DNA of 64,000 bases. Source: Oscillatoria acuminata PCC 6304. GTDB lineage: Bacteria; Cyanobacteriota; Cyanobacteriia; Cyanobacteriales; Laspinemataceae. How positions within the stretch are numbered: position 1 is the stretch's first letter; every line of letters starts with the position of its first letter. Under the pieces are notes generated by a model that worked only from the letters and a program-made list of their open reading frames with translations, did not search any database and was not told the origin of the DNA. Location: the NCBI RefSeq assembly GCF_000317105.1, contig NC_019693.1, positions 6,325,227 through 6,389,226 of the forward strand, written 5' to 3'. A program made the position numbers and the translations under genes. Shown here piece by piece: positions 9,029 through 19,487 of the stretch.

Positions 9029-9146
9029 ATACGGAATCCGGTTGTCAAAGGTCTGCAAAAACCCGCAGCGTCCAGGGGCTACACGGACGAAGCCCGCCTG
9101 CGCGGGCTAAGAAAGAAAACCGACTTTTAACAACCGGATTTGGTAT
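9029..9146. repeat. MITE-like inverted-repeat element
   Basis: Terminal arms at 9029-9045 (ATACGGAATCCGGTTGT) and 9130-9146 match in inverted orientation at 15 of 17 positions and enclose about 84 bp with no coding capacity. The core AATCCGGTTGT looks like a common cyanobacterial dispersed repeat. No clear target duplication was identified. Confidence 0.6.
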
Positions 9147-9198
9147 AAAAACCATTTCTGCCGATTCTCCCCCTCTTCTCCCCCTTCCCTCTTAGGGA

Positions 9199-11056
9199 CT
9201 AATCTTGTAGGGGTTTGCTAAACCGACTGAGGCTCTTAAGCAAATCGGGACCTTACGGGGGCGATTGACTGGCACTAGCAGTAACCAGATTTAAAGAGAG
9301 TAACCCGACAGGCCGAGTCGTGACCACTTATCTTACCTCCGTTCTGAGACGACTGCTAGAGCGGAGGGGGCCCTATTTTAGCTTGAACGTTTGGCCCTAA
9401 GCTCATCCTGATGTTCTAAGGGGGTTGATAAGAGCGCCGCACGTTTGACAAAATGACCAGGTAGCTGACGTAACTTGATCGAATCATCCCATGAGCGAAT
9501 TTATCACCCAAGGAACCTTTCGACCCCAAGTCCAAAAAAGCCTAGAACTAGCTTATAGCTTGGCCCTCAGCAAGCCGAATCTATCATTTTCCCAATGTAT
9601 GGGCAACAGTTTCCGTCAAACCGTTGCGGGTCTATTCTCTCATACCAAAATGAACAAAGACGTCATGTTGTTAGGACATATTCAAGCCACAAGGGAACGA
9701 GCGGAAACGACAGACGGGGACTATGTGATTGCCGCACAAGACACCACCTATTACAACTACTCAGGACAGAAAAAAATGTCGGGGTTAGGGGTAATCCAAG
9801 GGAAAGTACGGGGGGTAATGCAACACAATGTCCTACTGGTTAATGAGTTGGGACTACCATTAGGACTATTAGGACAACAATACTGGACTCGAAAGGGGGG
9901 ATTGAATTGGCCAAAAGGTGAAAAAGAAAGTAGTAAATGGCTCAAGGGGTTGGATGCCATCAATCAGCAAGCTAGTCAATCGAGCAAATGCTTTGTGTCA
10001 GTAGAAGATAGAGAGGGAGACGTTTTCAGTTTGTTCAAGGCCCCCCGAGAGCCGAATGTGGAGCTACTTGTCCGAGTCTATCAAGCTCGTAACTTAGAAG
10101 TCATTGGCAGCCAAGTCGTCTGTAAATTACCCGAGGTTTCATCTCATTTGAAAGATTATGGGACCAACCGAGTACGGATTTATCGTCACAATCGAGAAGT
10201 GGAGGTGACACTGCGCTTACGAGCCGGAGCCGTTAATGTTTATCCCGAGAAAGATTTGAGTCCGTCTAAGCATAAAACCCAAGGTTTATCTTTGGTTGTT
10301 GCCCAGGAAATCAGTTGTGTAGATCCCCAAACACAAGAAGACTTGTTCTGTCCTAAAGAAGCCACCACCTGGTATTTACTGACAAGTCTACCCATTGACA
10401 CCCCAGAACAAGTAATCAGGGTGACTCGATTTTATGCTCTGCGGTGGCAAGTCGAACGCTTTCATTACACTCTTAAGTCCGGAGCTTTACAGGTGGAAAA
10501 ACTACAATTTGATGACATTCACACCTTGGTGAATGCGTTGACTTTTTATTCGGTGGTGGGTTGGCAGCTCTTGGCGCTGACTCATGCGGTTAGGGAAAAC
10601 TCTGAGCAAAGTGCCCAGGCAGTGTTTGATGAGTCTGAGGTGATGTTATTACAAAAAGTCTCGTCTAAAAAAATTGTCTCCATCGCGGATGCTGTATACG
10701 CTTTGACTAAACTGATTGGCTTTGCACCCTCGAAAAAACAGCCCTTTCCGGGGGTCAAAGTTCTGGCGACTGCCATCGACCGTTTTTTCTTTATGAAGCT
10801 GGGTTTTCTGGGGTCTTCCGGGTTGGAGGGGCCTTAGCAACAGCCCGACTGAACATGACACCAGTTTGACCGCATCTAAGGCTAAGTTTGAACAAACTGT
10901 CTGACCTCTGATGGCGCAGGCCCTCAATGTAGAGCATGATGCATAATGTCCGGTTTCCCAACGCTGAAGCCTTTACTGGGCGTTACACCACTCAGGCAGC
11001 TCACCCTGAACCCGGAAGACTTGTTCTCTGGCTAAAGCAAACCCCTACAAGATTAG
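9199..11056 (+). mobile_element. Complete IS4-family insertion sequence
   Basis: A 1858-bp element bounded by perfect 21-bp terminal inverted repeats (9199-9219 and 11036-11056, beginning CTAATCTTGTAGGGG). It is flanked by an exact 8-bp target duplication, CTTAGGGA, at 9191-9198 and 11057-11064. It carries one transposase gene (9491-10837). Removing the element and one duplication restores CCCTTCCCTCTTAGGGAAGG, the body of the dispersed C-rich repeat, so it inserted into a copy of that repeat. Perfect ends and an intact gene suggest recent, possibly active, insertion. Confidence 0.93.
9491..10837 (+). CDS. IS4-family transposase (DDE)
   Basis: A 448-residue DDE transposase. The catalytic set is visible: Asp84 in AAQDTTYYNYSG, Asp173 in VEDREGDVF, and the IS4-type Y-R-E-K signature with Tyr315, Arg318, Glu322 and Lys329 (YALRWQVERFHYTLKSG). 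It resembles the IS50/Tn5 subgroup, and an 8-bp target duplication is compatible with that. The gene is full length with no frameshift and starts at the ATG at 9491. It fills most of the element between the terminal repeats. Confidence 0.95.
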   Translation: MSEFITQGTFRPQVQKSLELAYSLALSKPNLSFSQCMGNSFRQTVAGLFSHTKMNKDVMLLGHIQATRERAETTDGDYVIAAQDTTYYNYSGQKKMSGLGVIQGKVRGVMQHNVLLVNELGLPLGLLGQQYWTRKGGLNWPKGEKESSKWLKGLDAINQQASQSSKCFVSVEDREGDVFSLFKAPREPNVELLVRVYQARNLEVIGSQVVCKLPEVSSHLKDYGTNRVRIYRHNREVEVTLRLRAGAVNVYPEKDLSPSKHKTQGLSLVVAQEISCVDPQTQEDLFCPKEATTWYLLTSLPIDTPEQVIRVTRFYALRWQVERFHYTLKSGALQVEKLQFDDIHTLVNALTFYSVVGWQLLALTHAVRENSEQSAQAVFDESEVMLLQKVSSKKIVSIADAVYALTKLIGFAPSKKQPFPGVKVLATAIDRFFFMKLGFLGSSGLEGP

Positions 11057-11122
11057 CTTAGGGAAGGGGGCTGGGGGGTTAGGTCACTCTAAGCATCGCC
11101 CAAACCTGATCTAAAAAGTCTA

Positions 11123-14100
11123 TTAAATAGACTGTCTAAGCAACAGGGAGGCCTTTTCAGCGGACAAAGGTTTAGAGAAAAAATAACCTTGTCCATCTTC
11201 AGACCCCAAGGATTTGAGTTCAGCGAGTTGTTCAGGAGTTTCAACCCCTTCTGCGGTGATATCCATTCCCAAACCATGAGCTAAAGTCACGATCGCCTGA
11301 ATGATTTCCAAATTTTTACCTTCCGTGCCAATCCGTTGCACAAATGATTTATCAATCTTTAAGGTATCAATCGGAAACTGAGCTAAATGAGAGAGGGAAG
11401 AATAGCCCGTTCCAAAGTCATCTAAGGAGAGATGAATTTTTCGTTCTTTAAGTTGCCAGAGGGTTTGATTGGCGGTTTGGGTATCTTCAATCAGGACACT
11501 TTCGGTAATTTCCAACTTTAAGAAAGCCGGGTTCAGCCCTGTTTCTTGGAGGATGCGGTCAACGTGCTCGACTAAATCCGGTTGTAGAAATTGTTTGCCG
11601 GATAAATTGACGCTCATTTTTAAGCCCACACTTTGACGGAGAGAGGGAAATTGGGTTTGCCATTCCACAAGTTGTCGGCAGGCTTCCCGCAGGACTAAAA
11701 TGCCTAAGGGGACAATTGAACCCGTTTCTTCGGCTAGGGGAATAAATTCGCTGGGGGAAATAAAGCCTTGTTGAGGGTGATACCAGCGCAGCAAGGCTTC
11801 AAATCCGACAATTTTCCCGTCGAATAAAGAGACGATCGGTTGATAAACGAGTCGGAAACAGGTTTGATTGAGGCTTTCGGCTTCATGGAGTTCTCGCCGC
11901 AAATCATTTTCTAACTGTAAGAGTTGCACGGCATTGTCATGCATCGCCTGATCAAAGATGCTCGTTCGAGCTTTGCCACTGCGTTTGGCGCGATACATGG
12001 CGATATCTGCGTTCCGGAGTAAATCGGCACTGACTTCATACTCGATGGAACTGAGGGCGATGCCGATGGTCACCGTAATAAAAACCGCGTGTCCTTCAAA
12101 GGTAAAAGGTGCTTTAAGCTGGTTGTGGATTTTTTCGGCGAGGTCACTGGCCTGTTCAATGCCTTGGACATCTTCTAATAGAATGACATAATGATCGCCC
12201 CCGAGACGGGCAATGGTATCTTGAGGGCGGAGGCAGCGTTCTAGGCGGAAGGCGATCGCAATTAATAGCATATCCCCCACAGCATGACCCAAGCTATCAT
12301 TGACTCGTTTAAAGCGGTCAATATCGATAAATAAAACGCCTAATTGTTGCTCCCCTTGCAGAGTTTTGCGGACGCTGGCTTCCCGGAGTCGTTCCATTAA
12401 AAAGGCGCGGTTGGGCAGTCCGGTTAAGGGGTCATAATAGGCTTGATGAATGAGTTCTTCTTCCGTCCGCTTGCGATCGCTGATGTCCGTTTGAACGCCA
12501 ATATAGTGGGTAATTGCCCCCCGTTCGTTTTCGACAGGAGACAGACTCAGTTCATTCCAAAATAAGGTTCCGTCTTTGCGATAATTGCGTAAAGTCACTT
12601 TGCAATCTTGTCCGTTGCGAATGGCATTTCGCAATTCTTGTAATGCCGGTTGATGGCGATCGCGTCCTTGCAGGAATCGGCAGTTCTGTCCCGTGGCCTC
12701 CGCAGAGGAATACCCAGTCATTTTTTCAAAACTGGGATTGACGTAAACCACAGCGTTATCTTGGCTATACTCAGAGATAACGATGCCATTGCTACTCGCG
12801 GCGATCGCTCTTTCAAAGAGTCGCAGGCGTTCTTCTTGTTCTTTGCGCTCAGTGACATCCCGGGAATTGATTACAAATCCCGCAATTCCCGGTTCCTCAA
12901 GCAGGTTGCTGCCAACCGACTCTAGGGTAACCCATTTCCCACTGGCATGAAGAAACCGAAACTCTCTCTCCACAACCCGGCCTGGTTGTTCCAAGGCTTG
13001 GGTAAAAAGTGTATAAGTTACCGCTTGATCTTCGGGGTGAATGTAGTGAAACCCATTGTCACCGATTAAATCCTGGGGTTTATAGCCTAGAATTTTTTCC
13101 ACCGATGGACTTTGGTACCGAATCGTTCCATCCGCTTCTAAAATCGTAATAATATCCGATGAATTCTGGACCAAAGACCGAAAGCGTTTTTCACTTTTAG
13201 CCAGGGCTTCTACAGCATTTTTCTGTTCGGTAATATTAAAAGCACTCAGGCAAATCCCAATAATCTGATTGGTTTCATCAAAAATAGGTTGCCCGTTAAT
13301 TTCAAACCAGTATTCGGTTCCCATATCTCCCAAGATTTTCTGCTGGAGTTGGACGGGCATCCCTTGAAGGCAATGATAAAAACTTTGATTGAAGAGTTTC
13401 AACCCATCGTTGGAGACATATTCGTAGGCAAAATCTCCGGGCTGAATTGTTTTGTTCCATAAGGTTTTCACAGTTTCTTGAGCGGTTTTATTAACATCTC
13501 GAATCCTATAATTGCGGTCAATTAAAACAATAGATTGAGCCGATGAATTAAAAATTGCCCTTAAATTGGCTTCGGATTCAATTAAAGCCGCTTGAGTTTG
13601 CTTGCGTTCCGTCACGTCGGTCAGGGTTTCAATCAACCGCACGACTTTGCCGGTACTGTCGCAGAGCACTTCTCCTTTACTGATAATCCAGCGCATAGAA
13701 CCCGTTTGATTATGCAGGATCCGGTATTCACTTTCGTAGTTTGTTTTAGCCGCGATCGCCTGCACAATCGTACCTTGGACAAGAGGCCGGTCTTCCGCTT
13801 GGATCGTCTTAATATAACTGCCAATGGTGGGTTTATAGCTGCCCTTTTCGACTCCTAAAATGGCGTGAACTTCATCAGACCAGGTAATATTCCCTGTCCC
13901 CAAATCCCATTCCCAGACTCCCATTTTGGCCGCTTTAAAAGCAGCCAGCAATCTCTCTTCACTCTGCTGCAATGCCCGTTGAGTCCGTTGGCGGTCCAGT
14001 TCTGCGGCAGCCTGTCCCGCAAATATACTCAAGACCAATTGTGCTCGGTGAACGTCGATTAAGGGGCGATCGTCGAATCCACAGATTAACCCGATGGGTT

Positions 14101-14989
14101 TGCCATTCATATCCACCAATCGGACTCCCAAGTAGCTGCGAGCTTCTAGCTGACCCAGGGGGTTACCCGCAGACAGGTGCGACTTAAAATTATCGGCAAT
14201 CCAGTCCGTTCCACATTGCAGAACTTTTGCCCAAGGGGTCTCGGCACTCGGATATTCCAGTTCGCACAATTGCTCGTTCCACCCGACCCCAGTCTGTTCG
14301 CCCCCCTCCCAGAATGCCCGCACTTTCACCACAGAAGCTTTGGTGTCAACCACCTCCCCAATAAAGACATAGCGCATCCCCAACAATGAACCCAGATAGC
14401 AAGCTAAGGCTGGAAAAAACTGCTCTCCCGTCACTGGCGCTTTTCTGTTGTCGAGGGATTGCAAAATGTTTTCGACTTCCTTAAATTCGCTAATGTCTTT
14501 GAAGGTTTTAAAGTACAGAAGCTCTTTTCCCACAGTCAATGCCTCAATGGACACACTCACCCATAAGGGTGTGCCATCAGCTTTCTTCGCGACCAGTTCA
14601 TAGTTCTTGATGACCCCTTGAAGCTGAAAGGTATCGAGCAGTTTTTTTCTTTCCCTTGAGTTATAATAAAAACAGTCTTGGTTTCGATTAATCGGCTCAG
14701 TGCCTCTAAACCCGAAAAGTTCCCGAAAGCAATCATTAACATAGACGATCTTGCCATCGGTAGAATTGGTCAAGGCGATCGGCACCGAAATCCGTTCGGC
14801 GATCGCCTCAAACAGACAGTTCGTCCCGCAAATCTCTAGGGAGACGGGTAAATCACTTGCAGCAGACCCGTCCGGGTTGATGTAACTCAGGGTTTCTTCC
14901 TCCTTGACCCGTTGGCGTTCTAACTTCTGCTTTTGCTGATGCTCGTCATTTCTCCATTCTATCTGTTCGTTCTGTTCCACTAAGCCCAT
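11123..14989 (-). CDS. PAS-GAF-PAS-LOV-GGDEF-EAL signalling protein
   Basis: A protein of about 1288 residues that turns over the second messenger c-di-GMP. Positions are counted from the upstream GTG at 14995. PAS about 60-175, GAF about 190-335, PAS at 345-465, 470-590 and 600-715, a LOV-type PAS at 725-845, GGDEF 850-1010 and EAL 1030-1290. The LOV module keeps NCRFLQG with flavin-adduct Cys772, plus NYRKDG, FWN and the Gln of YIGVQTD, so blue-light sensing is likely. The GGDEF signature is GGDHY (932-936), probably without cyclase activity. The EAL domain keeps EALLR, LEITES, DDFGTGYSS and AEGVET, so it should be an active phosphodiesterase. I favour the ATG at 14989, five bases after AAGGAG. 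Confidence 0.92.
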   Translation of the reverse strand: MGLVEQNEQIEWRNDEHQQKQKLERQRVKEEETLSYINPDGSAASDLPVSLEICGTNCLFEAIAERISVPIALTNSTDGKIVYVNDCFRELFGFRGTEPINRNQDCFYYNSRERKKLLDTFQLQGVIKNYELVAKKADGTPLWVSVSIEALTVGKELLYFKTFKDISEFKEVENILQSLDNRKAPVTGEQFFPALACYLGSLLGMRYVFIGEVVDTKASVVKVRAFWEGGEQTGVGWNEQLCELEYPSAETPWAKVLQCGTDWIADNFKSHLSAGNPLGQLEARSYLGVRLVDMNGKPIGLICGFDDRPLIDVHRAQLVLSIFAGQAAAELDRQRTQRALQQSEERLLAAFKAAKMGVWEWDLGTGNITWSDEVHAILGVEKGSYKPTIGSYIKTIQAEDRPLVQGTIVQAIAAKTNYESEYRILHNQTGSMRWIISKGEVLCDSTGKVVRLIETLTDVTERKQTQAALIESEANLRAIFNSSAQSIVLIDRNYRIRDVNKTAQETVKTLWNKTIQPGDFAYEYVSNDGLKLFNQSFYHCLQGMPVQLQQKILGDMGTEYWFEINGQPIFDETNQIIGICLSAFNITEQKNAVEALAKSEKRFRSLVQNSSDIITILEADGTIRYQSPSVEKILGYKPQDLIGDNGFHYIHPEDQAVTYTLFTQALEQPGRVVEREFRFLHASGKWVTLESVGSNLLEEPGIAGFVINSRDVTERKEQEERLRLFERAIAASSNGIVISEYSQDNAVVYVNPSFEKMTGYSSAEATGQNCRFLQGRDRHQPALQELRNAIRNGQDCKVTLRNYRKDGTLFWNELSLSPVENERGAITHYIGVQTDISDRKRTEEELIHQAYYDPLTGLPNRAFLMERLREASVRKTLQGEQQLGVLFIDIDRFKRVNDSLGHAVGDMLLIAIAFRLERCLRPQDTIARLGGDHYVILLEDVQGIEQASDLAEKIHNQLKAPFTFEGHAVFITVTIGIALSSIEYEVSADLLRNADIAMYRAKRSGKARTSIFDQAMHDNAVQLLQLENDLRRELHEAESLNQTCFRLVYQPIVSLFDGKIVGFEALLRWYHPQQGFISPSEFIPLAEETGSIVPLGILVLREACRQLVEWQTQFPSLRQSVGLKMSVNLSGKQFLQPDLVEHVDRILQETGLNPAFLKLEITESVLIEDTQTANQTLWQLKERKIHLSLDDFGTGYSSLSHLAQFPIDTLKIDKSFVQRIGTEGKNLEIIQAIVTLAHGLGMDITAEGVETPEQLAELKSLGSEDGQGYFFSKPLSAEKASLLLRQSI

Positions 14990-14995
14990 CCACAC

Positions 14996-15811
14996 TCCTT
15001 CCCTCTCGGTGGGAAACTCCCTGCCTATCTGATCTTAAAAATTGTATGAACATTTTTTAATTAATCTTAATATTCTGTGGGCTTTTTGTAAAACCCTTTT
15101 AATTAAAATTCATTAAACTCTATCGGCTTTACGGACAGAACTTTTGCCAATACATAACAAAATAGCCCTAGCCTCGGGCCAACAGACACTCATTCCCTTG
15201 TTTAGTTTGATAAAAACACCCGCTACCCTTCAACCCTGTGCTCCGAGATCACCCTGATGTAGCGAATCACTCCGGTGACACTTCCTGGCAGATTAAACAT
15301 AGCGCTCAATAACCGGGAAATGATCAGAGTGATGCAAGAAATTGGGTCCTAACCGGATGAAAAGTCAAGCGCCTAAACGGGCTAACCCTCCTCACCCTCT
15401 AGTGAAGGTCGGTAGATGGGGTGGAGGTTTGAGTTGTTCCAATCATTGTAAGAGTTATCTAACAAAGTTAAGGATTGTACATAAATCTTTACAGCCAGAA
15501 CGACTTATTTATAAGCGTTTGGGATGTAACCGGATGGGTAGGGCCGGATATGAAATTCCGTGACTGTCTGCATCGGAGGGCAGGGGTCAGTCCTGAACCG
15601 CCCAGATGCGATCGCCCCAGATGCCCCCCCAGAAAACTGACTCCGGAGTCGCAAGCATCGCAAACCGCCCCGAAACCCTCAACGCCTCCGGTGGAAGACG
15701 AACAACTTCTCCTGTGATCCCCGCAACAATTGCTCATCCTGTCAAAGTGCCTACTGAATCCAACCCATTCCTACATTAAAATTAGCGATACCGTTAGAGG
15801 AGACACCTGCA
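14996..15811. other. Long intergenic region upstream of acnB
   Basis: About 0.8 kb between the divergent signalling gene and acnB. The open frames here are short and lack family resemblance or a ribosome binding site. It should contain promoters for both neighbours; none could be placed with confidence. Confidence 0.5.
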
Positions 15812-18421
15812 ATGCTAGAATCCTACCGTCAACAGGCAGCATCTAGGTCCAGTCAAGGCATTCCGCCCCTGCCCTTAGATGCCCAGCAAACCTCAGAACT
15901 CTGTGAACTGCTGAAAAATCCCCCAACCGCAGAAGAAGAAACCTTGCTGCACCTCCTGCGCGATCGCATTCCCCCCGGAGTGGATCAGGCTGCCTACGTC
16001 AAAGCTGGCTTCCTCACCGCCATTGCCAAAGGCGAAGTCACCTCTCCCCTGGTTTCTCCCTTGGAGGCCATCAAACTCCTCGGCACCATGTTGGGCGGCT
16101 ATAATGTCCAATCCTTAATCGATTTACTGCAATCCGGCGACAACACCATCGCCCAAGCTGCTGCGGATGCCCTCAAAAAAACCTTGCTGGTGTTTGACGC
16201 CATGCATGATGTTCTGGAGTTGTCCGAAACCAACCCTTATGCAAAGCAGGCGATCGACTCCTGGGCGAATGCCGAATGGTTTACCTCTCGCCCTCCCGTC
16301 GCCGAAACGATTACCGTCACCGTCTTCAAAGTCCCCGGGGAAACCAACACCGACGACTTGTCCCCCGCCTCTCATGCCACCACGCGCCCAGATATTCCCC
16401 TGCACGCCCTAGCGATGTTAGAATCCCGCATGGACGGGGCCCTAGAAACCCTAGCCGAAATCAAGGGCAAAGGGCATCCCATCGCCTATGTGGGGGATGT
16501 GGTGGGAACCGGGTCCTCTCGTAAATCTGCCATTAACTCCGTACTCTGGCATATCGGCAATGATATCCCCTGCGTCCCCAATAAACGCGCAGGCGGCTAT
16601 ATCCTCGGCAGTGCGATCGCCCCGATCTTCTTCAACACCGCCGAAGACTCCGGTGCCCTACCTATTGAGTGCGACGTCACGAAACTGGAAACCGGCATGG
16701 TGATTACCATCCATCCCTACAAAGGACAAATCACCAACTCCGAGGGAGAGGTAATTTCCACTTTCACCCTCAAACCGAACACCATCCTAGATGAAGTGCG
16801 CGCCGGGGGACGAATTCCCCTGATTGTCGGGCGATCGCTCACCGACAAAACCCGCAAGGCGACTGGACTCGACATCAGCCCCATCTTCACCCGTCCCGAA
16901 ATCCCCACCGACACCGGCAAAGGCTTCACCCTCGCCCAAAAAATGGTCGGAGAAGCCTGCGGCATCCCTGGCGTCCGTCCCGGTACCGCCTGCGAACCCC
17001 TAATGACCACCGTGGGTTCCCAGGATACCACCGGACCCATGACCCGGGACGAACTCAAAGAACTCGCCTGCCTCGGCTTCTCCGCCGATTTAGTCATGCA
17101 GAGTTTTTGTCATACCGCCGCCTATCCCAAACCCGTGGATATCACCACCCAAAAAGAACTCCCCGACTTCTTTTCCACCCGAGGCGGCGTGGCATTACGT
17201 CCCGGAGACGGCATCATCCACTCCTGGCTAAACCGGATGCTACTCCCGGATACCGTCGGGACTGGCGGCGACTCTCACACCCGCTTCCCCCTAGGAATCT
17301 CCTTCCCCGCAGGTTCTGGCTTAGTCGCCTTTGCTGCGGCATTAGGCGTCATGCCTTTAGATATGCCGGAATCAGTATTAGTGCGATTTAAAGGGGAATT
17401 GCAACCCGGTGTTACCCTGCGGGATATCGTTAATGCGATTCCTTATGTTGCCATCCAAAAAGGATTGCTCACCGTCGAGAAACAGAACAAAAAGAATGTG
17501 TTTTCTGGACGGATTATGGAAATGGAAGGCTTGCCGGATTTGAAAGTCGAACAAGCCTTTGAACTCACCGACGCCACCGCAGAACGGTCCTGTGCCGGTT
17601 CTACCATTAAACTGAGTGAGGAAACCGTCGCCGAATACCTGCGATCGAACGTGACGCTGTTAAAAAATATGGCCGCCCGAGGCTATCAAGACCCTCGCAC
17701 CATCTTGCGCCGGGTCGCCAAAATGGAACAATGGTTAGAGAATCCCCAACTCATGTCTGCCGATGCCGATTCCGAGTATGTGGAAACCCTAGAAATCGAC
17801 TTGAACGAGATTAAAGAACCGATTGTCGCCGCACCCAATGACCCGGACAACATTAAATTGATGTCCGAATGTGCGGGAGATAAAATCGATGAAGTCTTCA
17901 TCGGGTCCTGCATGACCAATATCGGCCATTATCGCGCCGCTGCCAAAGTCTTAGAAGGAGCGGGATTAGTTAAAGTCCGTCTGTGGATTTGTCCTCCCAC
18001 CCGCATGGACGAAGAACAGTTAAAAGCCGAGGGCATTTACGAGATTTTTGAAGCAGCCAATGCCCGGACGGAGATGCCCGGTTGTAGCCTTTGCATGGGC
18101 AACCAAGCCCGAGTTGATGATGGCGCAACGGTGTTTTCTACCTCGACGCGCAACTTCAATAATCGCATGGGCAAAGATGCGCGAGTCTATCTTGGTTCAG
18201 CGGAATTAGCAGCAGTTTGTGCCTTACTCGGACGGATTCCCACGGTGGAAGAATACCAAGCAATTGTTAGCGAGAAAATTAATCCTTTTGCTGATGATTT
18301 GTATCGGTATTTGAACTTTGACCAAATCCAGGGATTTGAGGATGAAGGTCGAGTTATTCCGTTGGAAGAGTTGCCCAAGATTGAGGATATTTTGGGAATG
18401 CCTGTCGGGGCGGGTAAATAA
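15812..18421 (+). CDS. acnB: Aconitate hydratase B (AcnB)
   Basis: An 869-residue AcnB-type bifunctional aconitase/2-methylisocitrate dehydratase, which isomerises citrate to isocitrate through a [4Fe-4S] cluster in the cytosol. The N-terminal HEAT-like helical domain (about 1-160) is specific to AcnB. The swivel domain follows ([14 protein letters not shown], then the [13 protein letters not shown] loop), and the catalytic domains complete the protein. Cluster cysteines are visible at Cys700 ([13 protein letters not shown]), Cys758 and Cys761 (CSLCMGNQ). It starts at the ATG at 15812 with GGAGA about ten bases upstream. It is single-gene, with a strong hairpin immediately downstream. Confidence 0.97.
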   Translation: MLESYRQQAASRSSQGIPPLPLDAQQTSELCELLKNPPTAEEETLLHLLRDRIPPGVDQAAYVKAGFLTAIAKGEVTSPLVSPLEAIKLLGTMLGGYNVQSLIDLLQSGDNTIAQAAADALKKTLLVFDAMHDVLELSETNPYAKQAIDSWANAEWFTSRPPVAETITVTVFKVPGETNTDDLSPASHATTRPDIPLHALAMLESRMDGALETLAEIKGKGHPIAYVGDVVGTGSSRKSAINSVLWHIGNDIPCVPNKRAGGYILGSAIAPIFFNTAEDSGALPIECDVTKLETGMVITIHPYKGQITNSEGEVISTFTLKPNTILDEVRAGGRIPLIVGRSLTDKTRKATGLDISPIFTRPEIPTDTGKGFTLAQKMVGEACGIPGVRPGTACEPLMTTVGSQDTTGPMTRDELKELACLGFSADLVMQSFCHTAAYPKPVDITTQKELPDFFSTRGGVALRPGDGIIHSWLNRMLLPDTVGTGGDSHTRFPLGISFPAGSGLVAFAAALGVMPLDMPESVLVRFKGELQPGVTLRDIVNAIPYVAIQKGLLTVEKQNKKNVFSGRIMEMEGLPDLKVEQAFELTDATAERSCAGSTIKLSEETVAEYLRSNVTLLKNMAARGYQDPRTILRRVAKMEQWLENPQLMSADADSEYVETLEIDLNEIKEPIVAAPNDPDNIKLMSECAGDKIDEVFIGSCMTNIGHYRAAAKVLEGAGLVKVRLWICPPTRMDEEQLKAEGIYEIFEAANARTEMPGCSLCMGNQARVDDGATVFSTSTRNFNNRMGKDARVYLGSAELAAVCALLGRIPTVEEYQAIVSEKINPFADDLYRYLNFDQIQGFEDEGRVIPLEELPKIEDILGMPVGAGK

Positions 18422-18435
18422 CGACTAACGGTGAG

Positions 18436-18456
18436 GGACACGGCACTGCCGTGTCC
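18436..18456 (+). terminator. Hairpin after acnB
   Basis: A 10-bp perfect stem (GGACACGGCA against TGCCGTGTCC) with a minimal loop lies 15 bp past the acnB stop and is followed by TTATTT. The GACACGGCACTGCCGTGTC palindrome also looks like a dispersed cyanobacterial repeat, so it may have been recruited as a terminator. Confidence 0.65.
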
Positions 18457-18998
18457 TTATTTCCTTGTACTTTTGCCAAGACATTTCTCAAAACTCAGCC
18501 GTTTATCCCATAAGAGTTGCCGGGTTACGAATTGTAAGTGAATTATATAAAGTAAGTAAATTAGGGGGAATTTTGCGAGAAATCTCGGGTAGTAAGTGAG
18601 CCGATCGCCCAAGGTTTGCCAATCCTCTGGGTAACTCCCTCCGAACTCTACCCCACCACTCCGTTGATGGGGATAGATTTTGTAAACTGCATAAAATGTT
18701 ACAGCGAAAAAGATGTTTTTGCGATCGCCATGTTGCTGCTGAGACTGGAGTGCAAATATTGCCGCAGGGTGATAGAACCTGGATCTCAGGGCGATGTCAA
18801 TCCCTCTTTTCCTCAACCCAAGTTCCAATTGTCATCAAGCGATCGCAAATGGCTATCTCCCAATCACCGTGATTCTGATTCCCATCTGTGAGCAATCCCC
18901 TCTGAGTTGATCGGGATTAGAGCGAAAAACCGATACGAACCCTTCCCCTGAAGTTGCTGACTTCGGAAGGGAAAGTCGCCGGTTAGACCATTCTCCAA
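18457..18998. other. Intergenic region, no supported gene
   Basis: A 123-codon minus-strand frame is present but has no recognisable family, no ribosome binding site and unusual composition, so I do not call it. The right end carries a hairpin near the pentapeptide gene. Confidence 0.5.
18940..18971 (-). terminator. Possible terminator of the pentapeptide-repeat gene
   Basis: The stem pairs CCCTTCC with GGAAGGG and GAAGT with ACTTC, with a 3-base bulge, downstream of the minus-strand gene. It lacks a strong T tract, so efficiency is uncertain. Confidence 0.35.
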
Positions 18999-19487
18999 TT
19001 AGGGCCTCAAACCTCTAGCACCTTCTACATCAGCACCAAATAGATTCACCTCATGGAGATTCGCACCTTGGAAATTGGCCCGCCTCAAGTCTGCTCCATA
19101 AAAATTGGCCTTACTCAAATCAGCAGCATTGAGGTCCGCATCTAAAAGTACGCTCCCAAGCAGATTTGCGGTACTTAAATTGGCTGCATTGAGACTCGCC
19201 GCAGACAAATTAGCCATTTGAAAATTAGCACCTGTCATATCCGCACCGTTCAAGTCTGCGGTGCTCAGGTTTGCACCACTGAGATTCGCGCCAATCAAAT
19301 TAGCATTGGTTAACACCGCACCCTGTAAGTCAATACCACTCAAGTCAGCACCATTGAGATTACACCGGGGACAGACTTTAGTCATTCGCAACTGTTGGAG
19401 GTCGGTGGCATTTGGTTCTGCGGTCACTGGAATAGCTAGGGATAGGGAAGTCAGTACCATGACACTCACAGCCATTACTTCTTTCAT
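18999..19487 (-). CDS. Exported pentapeptide-repeat protein
   Basis: A 162-residue protein with a Sec-type signal peptide (MKEVMAVSVMVLTSLSLAIP, cleavage likely after VTA). After a short segment with the pair CPRC come about 20 tandem A(D/N)LXX pentapeptides (GADLSGIDLQGAVLTNANL and so on) to the end. These fold as a right-handed quadrilateral beta helix. In cyanobacteria such proteins are often periplasmic or lumenal with unknown role. I chose the ATG at 19487 over upstream in-frame starts because AGGA sits 8 bases before it and the signal peptide begins there. Confidence 0.88.
   Translation of the reverse strand: MKEVMAVSVMVLTSLSLAIPVTAEPNATDLQQLRMTKVCPRCNLNGADLSGIDLQGAVLTNANLIGANLSGANLSTADLNGADMTGANFQMANLSAASLNAANLSTANLLGSVLLDADLNAADLSKANFYGADLRRANFQGANLHEVNLFGADVEGARGLRP

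Noticed and set aside
18457-18828. Minus-strand 123-codon open frame after acnB
   Set aside because: No family resemblance, no ribosome binding site, overlaps the terminator hairpin and has non-coding-like composition.
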